A DNA stretch of 5,446 nt from Bacillota bacterium (GTDB lineage Bacteria; Bacillota; Clostridia; Peptostreptococcales; Anaerovoracaceae), in contig JAFYKS010000236.1 of NCBI GenBank assembly GCA_017537495.1, positions 1 through 5,446 of the forward strand, written 5' to 3'. This document shows positions 1-5,446 of this stretch, piece after piece. Made by a program: the position numbers and the translations under genes. Below the pieces are notes generated by a model. That model worked only from the letters and a program-made list of their open reading frames with translations. It was not told the DNA's origin and did not search any database. Each line of letters starts with the position of its first letter. Position 1 is the stretch's first letter.

Positions 1-1
1 A

Positions 2-67
2 GACGTGCCTCAAGCATACATCAACTTCAAGAAGGAAAACCAACAAGCTTTAGGTAGAATATCATAA
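2..67 (+). CDS. possible C-terminal tail of an upstream gene (partial)
   Basis: One frame is open from the window edge to a TAA at 65-67 and reads DVPQAYINFKKENQQALGRIS. The composition is protein-like and the other two forward frames close slightly earlier. Twenty-one codons are too few to identify a family, and such a stretch can stay open by chance. No stem-loop terminator follows it before the promoter at 95. I do not recognise the product. This is a weak call. Confidence 0.25.
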   Translation, partial: DVPQAYINFKKENQQALGRIS

Positions 68-94
68 ATTTCCTATATTATCATACCATAAATC

Positions 95-123
95 TTGATT
101 TTGTAAACCATTTATTGTATAAT
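95..123 (+). promoter_or_regulatory. sigma-A-type promoter of the MATE gene
   Basis: The -35 hexamer TTGATT (95-100, 4 of 6 consensus bases) and a perfect -10 TATAAT (118-123) are separated by 17 bp. The flank at about 60-94 is A+T-rich and could act as an UP element. Transcription should begin near 130-132, giving a leader of about 35 nt that ends in the ribosome site AAGGAGG (152-158), six bases before the ATG. I see no convincing operator palindrome over the promoter. The heptamer CATAAAT occurs at 63-69 and 87-93 but is weak evidence for regulation. Confidence 0.8.
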
Positions 124-164
124 ACCTTCTCGTGATTTTAAGAATTTAAGTAAGGAGGATATTA

Positions 165-1595
165 ATGACAGAGAACGAACGTCTCGAAAAAGACCGTATT
201 GAAAAACTGACTGATGAATTAGCCAGTGAAGTAAAGAAGCATATACCGCCCGCTGAAAACAAGATGGGTACGGTCCCGGTAAAAAAACTCCTTTTGAGCA
301 TGGCATGGCCGGCAATCCTGTCCATGACCATCAATGCTCTCTATAACATAGTAGACAGTATCTTCGTAGCAAGAGTAAGTGAAGATGCCTTTACAGCAGT
401 ATCTATCGTTAATCCGATTCAGATGCTGATTATTGCGCTGGCAGTAGGCAGCGGTGTGGGTGTTAATTCTCTGATTGCCAGAATGCTGGGTGCACGAAAG
501 CAGGAAATGGCTGATAAGGCTGCAAGTACAAGTATCCGCATTGGACTTTTCAACTATCTGATTTTCCTGGTGATTGGTCTGTTTGTTACCGTTCCGTTTG
601 TCGGATCTTATGCGGAAAGAGGAACGGAAATCTTTGATGCAGCTGTAACTTACATGCGAATTATCTGCATGGGCAGTCTGTTTATTCATGTACAGGTACA
701 GATTGAAAAAGTACTTCAGTCTACCGGCAACATGGTGGCACCTATGGCATGCAGCCTGACCGGTGCAGTTATTAATATTATTCTGGACCCGATTCTGATT
801 TTCGGTCTGCTTGGATTCCCTGAGATGGGAGTGGCCGGTGCTGCAATTGCAACCGTTTTCGGACAGTTCTGCAGTTTGATCGTTGGAATCATCTTTATGG
901 TAAAGGGGGAACATCTGGTACATGTGAAGCTGTTTGGCTTTAAGATGGACTGGCATATCGTAAAGGAAATCTATAAGGTTGGTTTCCCGTCCATTATCAT
1001 GCAGGCAATCGGTTCTTTCATGCTGATTTTCTACAACATGATTCTGGTCGTATATTCCACCACAGCCGTTGCCGTACTGGGTGTATACTTTAAAATTCAG
1101 TCCTTCGTTTTCATGCCGGTATTCGGTATGACACAGGGGGCTATGCCGATTTTGGGCTACAACTTCGGTGCCAGAAACAAGGCCCGCCTCATGGAAACTT
1201 ACAAGTTTGGTCTTTCCATGGCTATGCTGGTTATGGCATGCGGATTTATTCTGTTCCAGACTGCACCAAATCATCTCCTGGGAATGTTTGATGCGTCTGC
1301 TGAAATGCTGGAAATGGGTGTTCCTGCACTGAGAATCATCAGCATCTGCTTCATGCCTGCAGCCTTCGGTATTATGACATCCACCATGTTCCAGGCTATC
1401 GGTCATGGTGTACTCAGCCTGCTGGCATCTCTGCTCCGTCAGATGTTCGGTATTCTGCCTCTGGCATGGATTCTGATCCGCATCGGCGGTGTAACTCTGT
1501 CCTGGGCATCCTTCCCACTGGCAGAATTAATTGGCCTGACATATTCAGCATGTGTGCTGATCTGGCTTTATAAGAAAGAAATTAAAAATCTGTAA
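165..1595 (+). CDS. MATE family efflux transporter
   Basis: This is an inner-membrane exporter of the MATE (multidrug and toxic compound extrusion) family. Members extrude cationic drugs or metabolites in exchange for Na+ or H+. The 476-residue length is normal for the family. After a charged N-terminus (residues 1-33), the canonical opening begins at MGTVPVKKLLLSMAWPAILS, followed by ALYNIVDSIFVAR (58-70). The protein shows the expected alternation of hydrophobic segments, about twelve in two homologous halves: MatE repeat 1 at about 44-205 and repeat 2 at about 271-433. The second repeat starts at VGFPSIIMQ and contains QGAMPILGYNFGARN (324-338), a typical MATE segment. The start is set by AAGGAGG six bases upstream. 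The gene has its own promoter and a strong terminator, so it is probably monocistronic. The family is certain, but the substrate and coupling ion cannot be read from the sequence. A NorM, MepA or DinF label would be a guess. Confidence 0.95.
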   Translation: MTENERLEKDRIEKLTDELASEVKKHIPPAENKMGTVPVKKLLLSMAWPAILSMTINALYNIVDSIFVARVSEDAFTAVSIVNPIQMLIIALAVGSGVGVNSLIARMLGARKQEMADKAASTSIRIGLFNYLIFLVIGLFVTVPFVGSYAERGTEIFDAAVTYMRIICMGSLFIHVQVQIEKVLQSTGNMVAPMACSLTGAVINIILDPILIFGLLGFPEMGVAGAAIATVFGQFCSLIVGIIFMVKGEHLVHVKLFGFKMDWHIVKEIYKVGFPSIIMQAIGSFMLIFYNMILVVYSTTAVAVLGVYFKIQSFVFMPVFGMTQGAMPILGYNFGARNKARLMETYKFGLSMAMLVMACGFILFQTAPNHLLGMFDASAEMLEMGVPALRIISICFMPAAFGIMTSTMFQAIGHGVLSLLASLLRQMFGILPLAWILIRIGGVTLSWASFPLAELIGLTYSACVLIWLYKKEIKNL

Positions 1596-1598
1596 GAA

Positions 1599-1639
1599 AA
1601 AACGCCTGACGAACAATATCGCCGGGCGTTTTGTTTTTT
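1599..1639. terminator. bidirectional intrinsic terminator between convergent genes
   Basis: The arms AAAACGCC (1599-1606) and GGCGTTTT (1625-1632) pair perfectly over 8 bp. The stem continues inward through T-G and G-C pairs, one mismatch and two C-G pairs, around an 8-nt loop (1612-1619). On the plus strand it runs into TTTTGTTTTTTC (1629-1640). On the minus strand the six A's at 1597-1602 provide the U-tract. It can therefore end the MATE transcript, whose stop is at 1593-1595, and the convergent cysteine-cluster gene, whose stop is at 1652-1654. Confidence 0.92.
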
Positions 1640-1651
1640 CATTATGATTGT

Positions 1652-2239
1652 TTATTTTTCAGGCAGCGGTTCGAATTCGATTTCGTCGCCGTAGAATTCT
1701 CTTGTTTCAGAGTCCATTTCCACCAGGTCGAAGATCAGCGGATCACGGATCAGGTGTTTCCATACGGTATAGGTTGCCTGTACGAAGTCAGGGTTCAGCT
1801 CCATGTGTTTGTCGATGAGAGGGCAGCTGTAAGGCAGCTCTTCATGGTTGCGGATCAGATGGAGAGTGCCGTCTTCAGTGAGATGTGGGGCGAGAGGGTA
1901 TGTGCGGCACTGCAGCGGGCGCTTCTCACGAGGGCAGATTGGCGGTGTTTTGCAGCGAACGAAATAAACGTTGCCGAACCAGGAATCTGGAAATTCAAAA
2001 TCTTCAGCACGTTCTACAGACCATTTCAGCCAGTCATCTTTCTTATTGTGAATCTTTTCTTCACCGGGATATAAGTAAATCCCCATTTCATAATCGGTCC
2101 CGTCTGCATTGGTAGAATCATCGGGACAGCTGCAGCATGCAGCTCCGCAGAGTTTGCCGCAGTCATAATCGACCGGAGAAACCCGGTCCAGAAGGCGGTA
2201 AATGGCCTTCCATGTACGTATCTTAATTGTAGTCTTCAT
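1652..2239 (-). CDS. YkgJ-like cysteine cluster protein (PF03692-type)
   Basis: This is a soluble 195-residue protein with nine cysteines and no signal peptide or membrane segment. The N-terminal group is C27-x3-C31-x3-C35-C36-x-C38. It is followed by C96 and C102 (RCKTPPICP), the block RPLQCRTYPLAP (107-118, C111), and C139 in YSCPL. The PLxCRxYP block with an upstream Cys cluster is the hallmark of the YkgJ / CxxCxxCC family, described as putative zinc- or iron-chelating and sometimes labelled Fe-S oxidoreductase. The biochemical role is not established. The N-terminal spacing here departs from plain CxxCxxCC. I chose the ATG at 2237-2239. A TTG twelve codons upstream (2273-2275) keeps the frame open but lies inside the predicted -35 box and has no ribosome site. 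The ATG itself also lacks a Shine-Dalgarno sequence (see the promoter entry). The gene is convergent to the MATE gene and divergent from the large activase fusion, whose control region it shares. Confidence 0.8.
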   Translation of the reverse strand: MKTTIKIRTWKAIYRLLDRVSPVDYDCGKLCGAACCSCPDDSTNADGTDYEMGIYLYPGEEKIHNKKDDWLKWSVERAEDFEFPDSWFGNVYFVRCKTPPICPREKRPLQCRTYPLAPHLTEDGTLHLIRNHEELPYSCPLIDKHMELNPDFVQATYTVWKHLIRDPLIFDLVEMDSETREFYGDEIEFEPLPEK

Positions 2240-2246
2240 ACACACG

Positions 2247-2275
2247 ATTATATGCGAATCCAGTCGAAAAATCAA
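2247..2275 (-). promoter_or_regulatory. sigma-A promoter giving a probably leaderless mRNA
   Basis: Read on the minus strand, TTGATT (2275-2270) and TATAAT (2252-2247) are spaced exactly 17 bp apart, the same hexamers and spacing as the MATE promoter. Only seven bases (CGTGTGT) lie between the -10 box and the ATG at 2239. Because transcription usually starts about 7 bases after the -10 box on a purine, the A of the ATG (or the G at 2241) is the likely +1. This agrees with the absence of a Shine-Dalgarno sequence in front of this gene. Confidence 0.7.
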
Positions 2276-2278
2276 TGG

Positions 2279-2337
2279 TTAAAAAATTTTAACAAAACCT
2301 GAACAGGGGTTAAATCCTCCTTAACACCGTCTTAACC
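2279..2337 (+). promoter_or_regulatory. array of six TTAACA-like boxes, PhoP/PhoB (OmpR-family) type
   Basis: The hexamers are TTAAAA (2279), TTAACA (2289), TGAACA (2300), TTAAAT (2310), TTAACA (2321) and TTAACC (2332). They match TTAACA at 5, 6, 5, 4, 6 and 5 positions, with start-to-start spacing of 10, 11, 10, 11 and 11 bp, close to one helical turn. Direct TTAACA-like repeats on an 11-bp period are the known PhoP box of Bacillus subtilis, and other OmpR-family response regulators bind similar tandem half-sites. The array abuts the -35 box of the minus-strand gene and overlaps the -35 zone of the plus-strand gene, so one regulator could control both. The first two boxes also form a 7-bp inverted repeat, GTTAAAA/TTTTAAC (2278-2293). 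The repeats are seen directly; the identity of the regulator is inferred. Confidence 0.55.
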
Positions 2338-2359
2338 GTCTCATGAAGTACAATAATAT
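2332..2359 (+). promoter_or_regulatory. putative activator-dependent promoter of the activase fusion gene
   Basis: The best -10 candidate is TACAAT (2349-2354, 5 of 6), but nothing resembling TTGACA lies 16-18 bp upstream. With this -10 box, +1 falls near 2361 and the TTAACA-like boxes cover about -24 to -82, the placement expected for PhoP-type activation. An alternative is TTAACC (2332-2337) as -35 with TAATAT (2354-2359) as -10, spaced 16 bp. Either choice is a weak promoter without help. The predicted leader is about 75 nt. Confidence 0.45.
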
Positions 2360-2381
2360 TAAAATATTTTAAGTAATTTGA

Positions 2382-2411
2382 CGCATTATGCGCTTTTTTG
2401 ATGCGCAAAAA
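2382..2411 (+). promoter_or_regulatory. 5' leader with palindrome and repeated ATGCGC
   Basis: CGCAT-T-ATGCG (2382-2392) is a perfect 5-bp inverted repeat, too tight to fold fully as an RNA hairpin. ATGCGC occurs at 2388-2393 and again at 2401-2406. Several mutually exclusive RNA stems are possible: TGCGC/GCGCA (2389-2393 with 2403-2407), TTTTTG/CAAAAA (2395-2400 with 2406-2411), and CGCAT/ATGCG (2382-2386 with 2401-2405). None is followed by a proper terminator. The element lies between the predicted transcription start and the ribosome site GAGGT (2422-2426). A regulatory role is possible but not shown. Confidence 0.35.
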
Positions 2412-2434
2412 TATAAAAACAGAGGTAAGAAGAG

Positions 2435-5400
2435 ATGAGACTGGGAATTGATGTAGGCTCTACAACCGTAAAGCTGGTAATGGTTGATGAGCAGGACAAT
2501 ATAACTTATCAGAGATATGAGCGGCACATGTCCAGCGTGTTTGACAAGGTGAAAGAACTGCTGCAGGACATGATTAAAGAAAAGGGAAATCAGCTGGTGC
2601 AGCTGGTTATTACAGGTTCCGGCGGCCTGGCATTATCCGAAAAGATTGGTGCTCGCTTTGAACAGGAAGTTGTGACCTGTTCTCTGGCTGTGGAAAAACT
2701 GATTCCGCAGACTGATGTAGCCATCGAGCTCGGCGGTGAAGACGCCAAAATTACATTTTTCGGACAGAGTATCGAGCAGCGTATGAATGGTACCTGTGCA
2801 GGGGGCACCGGTGCATTTATCGATCAGATGGCGATTCTGCTGAACACAGACAGTGATGGACTTAATGAAGCTGCAAAAGGTTACGATGTTATTTATCCCA
2901 TTGCAGCACGTTGCGGTGTATTTGCAAAGACAGATATTCAGCCGCTGATTAATGAAGGGGCGCCGGTTGAAAACCTGGCTGCATCCATCTTCCAGGCAGT
3001 CGTAAATCAGACCATCAGCGGTCTGGCGTGTGGCCGCAGAATCAAGGGAAATGTAGCATTTCTGGGCGGTCCGCTTACATTTATGAGTGAGCTGAGGAAG
3101 CGTTTTATTGAAACGCTGGATCTGAAGGAAGAACAGGTTATTTTCCCGGATAACTCTAAATATTTCGTTGCACTGGGTGCTGCTTTTATGGCAGAAAAGT
3201 GTGAACCGGTGCAGCTTAACCATATTCTTGAAAAAATCAGCGGTATCAATCCTGCAGAAGGCATGGCCACAAAACGTGTGGACCCGCTGTTCCGTGATGC
3301 CAATGAATATAAGGAATTCAAAGAACGTCACAACAGAGCAAAAATCAGCAGAAAACCTCTGGAAGAAGCAGAGGGTGCTGTGTTCCTTGGAATCGATGCG
3401 GGTTCAACTACAACCAAGGCTGCACTGATTGACAGGGACCGCAATCTGTTGTATTCCTTCTACCGCAATAACGAAGGAAATCCTCTGGAAGCTACAAAAG
3501 AACTGCTTAACGAAATATACAGCAAACTTCCGAAATCCTGCTACATCGGAAGAACAACCGTTACAGGCTATGGTGAAGGACTGATTCAGGCCGGTTTTAA
3601 GGCTGACGAGGGAATCATTGAAACCATGGCTCATTATCATGCTGCCGATGAATTTCTGCCTGGAGTAGACTTCATTCTGGACATCGGCGGACAGGATATG
3701 AAGTGTATGCGCATCAAAGATGGCGCAATTTACAATATCATGCTAAACGAAGCCTGCTCCTCCGGCTGCGGTTCTTTCATCGAAACCTACGCACGTTCTG
3801 TAGACATGAAGGTGGAAGATTTTGCGCAGGTTGGTCTGTTCTCACAGAGTCCGGTGGATCTGGGCACCCGCTGCACTGTATTCATGAACTCCATGGTAAA
3901 GCAGGCTCAGAAGGAAGGTGCGACTATCGGCGACATCGCTGCCGGTCTGTCTTATTCCGTAATCAAGAACGCATTATATAAAGTAATCAAGCTGAGAAAT
4001 CCGGAAGATGCAGGAGAAAGAATCGTGGTTCAGGGTGGTACATTCCTTAATGAGTCCGTACTTCGTGCCATTGAAAAGGTCCTGGGACGTGAAGTTGTAC
4101 GTCCTGACATCGCAGGCATCATGGGGGCCTATGGATGTGCTCTGTATTCCCTGGAAAACTGGACAGAGGGAACTGTTTCTGCTGTAGCAGGTGAAAACGA
4201 TCTTCTTGGTTTTGCTTCCGGCACTGTGAATGCCCGCTGCAGCCGCTGTGAAAACAAGTGTATGCTGACCATCACAAAGTTCGAAGACGGACAGCGCTAT
4301 ATCACAGGCAACCGCTGCGAAAAGGGTGCCGGTAAGACGGATGGTGAAAATGAACTTCCAAACCTTTATGAATATAAGCTGAAGAGACTCTTCGGATATA
4401 AACCTCTGATGACGCAGCAGGCTAAGAGAGGTCATGTTGCAATTCCGAGAGTTCTGAATATGTATGAAAACTATCCGTTCTGGTTCACCTTCTTCACGAA
4501 ACTTGGCTTCCGGGTAATTCTCTCCCCAATGTCCAGCAAGGAACTCTATGAAAAGGGCATTGATACCATTTCTTCTGATACAGCATGCTATCCTGCAAAG
4601 CTGGTTCATGGCCACATCAAAGCCCTGGTAGAACAGGGAGAAAAGTGGATTTTCTATCCTTGTATCAATTATGAGCAGAACGAAGATCCTCTGTCACAGA
4701 ACCATTATAACTGTCCGGTGGTTGCTACATATCCTGAAGTAATCGCTAACAATATGAATGAGCTGTTTGAAGAACACGGTGTGACTTTCACTCATGATTT
4801 CCTGCCGTATGATGACGATAAACGCCTGGCAAAACGTCTGGCTGCGGTGCTTACCGGCCGTGGAATTACTTTCCGGGAAATCAGGGATGCGGTTGCAGCA
4901 GCACGTGAAGAACAGAACCGTTTCAAGGCAGATGTGGAAGCAGAAGGACAGCGTGCAATTCGCTATGCAGAGGAACATGGCAAAAAAGCAATCGTCCTTT
5001 CCGGACGTCCTTACCATCTGGATAAAGAAATCAATCACGGCATCGATAAGATGATTACGTCCTATGATATGGTTGTACTGTCTGAAGACTCCGTATGCAG
5101 ACTGGGCAATCTGCCGCGTCCTGTACGTGTTCTGGACCAGTGGACCTATCACTCCAGACTTTATAAGGCTGCAGATTATGTGGGAACAAGAGATGATATG
5201 GAACTGGTGCAGCTGAATTCCTTCGGATGCGGTGTAGATGCAGTTACAACTGACCAGGTAGAAGAAATTCTGGAGCAGCACAACAAGTTATATACCGTTC
5301 TCAAAATCGACGAAGGTACCAATCTTGGAGCAATCCGCATCCGTATCCGTTCTCTGAAAGCGGCCATGGAAGAACGGTGGAAACACCATGTAAAGCCAAA

Positions 5401-5446
5401 TTATAATGCTGAGCCTTACCGCCGCGTTGTGTTTACAGAAGCCATG
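2435..5446 (+). CDS. giant acyl-CoA dehydratase activase fusion: two BcrAD/BadFG ATPase domains + DUF2229/HgdB-like module (3' partial)
   Basis: The frame is open for 1004 codons with no stop, so the gene runs off the window. Family members are about 1400 residues. The start is ATG 2435, eight bases after GAGGT (2422-2426). ATPase domain 1 (about 1-270) has GIDVGSTT (4-11), ELGGEDAK (98-105) and Fe-S cysteines C121 (CAGGTG) and C160. ATPase domain 2 (about 316-590) has [10 protein letters not shown] (319-328), DIGGQDMK (416-423), C441/C445 (CSSGCG) and C480. A hinge carries C602-x2-C605-x3-C609 and C628. The HgdB-like/DUF2229 part (from about 666) has C718 (DTACYPAK), C743 (FYPC), C760, GRPYHLDKE (857-865), C888 and C932 (NSFGCG). 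In the family, activases such as HgdC use ATP to push a low-potential electron from a [4Fe-4S] cluster into a cysteine-rich dehydratase or double-cubane partner. Here both are fused, presumably in the cytoplasm. The substrate is unknown. It is divergent from the YkgJ-like gene. Confidence 0.93.
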   Translation, partial: MRLGIDVGSTTVKLVMVDEQDNITYQRYERHMSSVFDKVKELLQDMIKEKGNQLVQLVITGSGGLALSEKIGARFEQEVVTCSLAVEKLIPQTDVAIELGGEDAKITFFGQSIEQRMNGTCAGGTGAFIDQMAILLNTDSDGLNEAAKGYDVIYPIAARCGVFAKTDIQPLINEGAPVENLAASIFQAVVNQTISGLACGRRIKGNVAFLGGPLTFMSELRKRFIETLDLKEEQVIFPDNSKYFVALGAAFMAEKCEPVQLNHILEKISGINPAEGMATKRVDPLFRDANEYKEFKERHNRAKISRKPLEEAEGAVFLGIDAGSTTTKAALIDRDRNLLYSFYRNNEGNPLEATKELLNEIYSKLPKSCYIGRTTVTGYGEGLIQAGFKADEGIIETMAHYHAADEFLPGVDFILDIGGQDMKCMRIKDGAIYNIMLNEACSSGCGSFIETYARSVDMKVEDFAQVGLFSQSPVDLGTRCTVFMNSMVKQAQKEGATIGDIAAGLSYSVIKNALYKVIKLRNPEDAGERIVVQGGTFLNESVLRAIEKVLGREVVRPDIAGIMGAYGCALYSLENWTEGTVSAVAGENDLLGFASGTVNARCSRCENKCMLTITKFEDGQRYITGNRCEKGAGKTDGENELPNLYEYKLKRLFGYKPLMTQQAKRGHVAIPRVLNMYENYPFWFTFFTKLGFRVILSPMSSKELYEKGIDTISSDTACYPAKLVHGHIKALVEQGEKWIFYPCINYEQNEDPLSQNHYNCPVVATYPEVIANNMNELFEEHGVTFTHDFLPYDDDKRLAKRLAAVLTGRGITFREIRDAVAAAREEQNRFKADVEAEGQRAIRYAEEHGKKAIVLSGRPYHLDKEINHGIDKMITSYDMVVLSEDSVCRLGNLPRPVRVLDQWTYHSRLYKAADYVGTRDDMELVQLNSFGCGVDAVTTDQVEEILEQHNKLYTVLKIDEGTNLGAIRIRIRSLKAAMEERWKHHVKPNYNAEPYRRVVFTEAM

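Noticed and set aside
1..164. A riboswitch or regulatory RNA in front of the MATE gene
   Set aside because: The predicted leader is only about 35 nt and shows no stem-loop or conserved aptamer core such as a guanidine or ykkC motif.
219..1406. A 395-codon open frame antisense to the MATE gene
   Set aside because: It lies wholly within a well-supported gene. Its translation is rich in His, Asn, Gln and Cys with no recognisable domain, and it has no ribosome site. It is a shadow of codon bias in the real gene.
1631..2115. Forward open frames across the cysteine-cluster gene
   Set aside because: The minus-strand frame here carries the CRxYP block and Cys cluster of a known family. The forward frames match nothing and begin inside the terminator.
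2240..2275. A longer 207-residue form of the cysteine-cluster protein starting at TTG 2275
   Set aside because: The TTG overlaps the predicted -35 box, has no ribosome site, and the extra residues are not part of the family core.
2382..2411. A rho-independent terminator or attenuator upstream of the activase fusion
   Set aside because: The stem before TTTTTT is only three pairs long once a loop is allowed, and the alternative stems are not followed by a U-tract.
2633..3331. A 232-codon open frame antisense to the activase fusion
   Set aside because: It overlaps conserved motifs of ATPase domain 1 on the other strand, is Cys/His/Thr-rich with no family resemblance, and has no promoter or ribosome site of its own.
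3974..5281. Two long antisense open frames (3974-4615 and 4694-5281)
   Set aside because: Both are opposite the conserved DUF2229/HgdB-like coding region and look like non-coding translations rich in Cys, Ile and Ser. They are shadows.

Overview
This window looks like chromosome from an anaerobic member of the Bacillota (Firmicutes), probably Clostridia or a relative. The reasons are strong AAGGAGG-type ribosome binding sites, A+T-rich intergenic regions with near-consensus sigma-A promoters, a MATE exporter of the type common in gut Firmicutes, and a giant 2-hydroxyacyl-CoA dehydratase activase-type fusion protein, a family typical of strict anaerobes. I cannot name the genus from the sequence alone. 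I see no tRNA, rRNA, CRISPR array, insertion sequence or integration scar.

Layout. Positions 1-164 are mostly intergenic, with a possible 21-codon tail of an upstream gene (2-67) and a textbook promoter (95-123). Positions 165-1595 (+) encode a complete 476-residue MATE-family multidrug/Na+ exporter. A strong bidirectional intrinsic terminator (1599-1639) separates it from a convergent gene. Positions 1652-2239 (-) encode a 195-residue cysteine-rich protein resembling the YkgJ/PF03692 metal-binding family. Its promoter places the start codon almost exactly at the predicted transcription start, so its mRNA may be leaderless. A 195-bp divergent control region (2240-2434) carries six TTAACA-like hexamers spaced 10-11 bp apart, resembling the PhoP/PhoB (OmpR-family) box of Bacillota. 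From 2435 to the window end (+) runs one uninterrupted frame of 1004 codons with no stop. It has two tandem BadF/BcrA/HgdC-type ATPase (activase) domains, a Cys4 hinge, and a DUF2229/HgdB-like cysteine-rich module. By comparison with the family, roughly 400 further residues should lie beyond the window.

How the genes fit together. The MATE gene is transcriptionally insulated and looks like a neighbour rather than a partner. The cysteine-cluster gene and the giant fusion gene are divergent and share one control region, so they may be co-regulated. The fusion appears to combine an ATP-driven low-potential electron injector with an iron-sulfur reductase module in one chain. Its substrate is unknown. 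The most interesting parts of the window are this protein, its divergent Cys-rich partner, and the helically phased operator between them.
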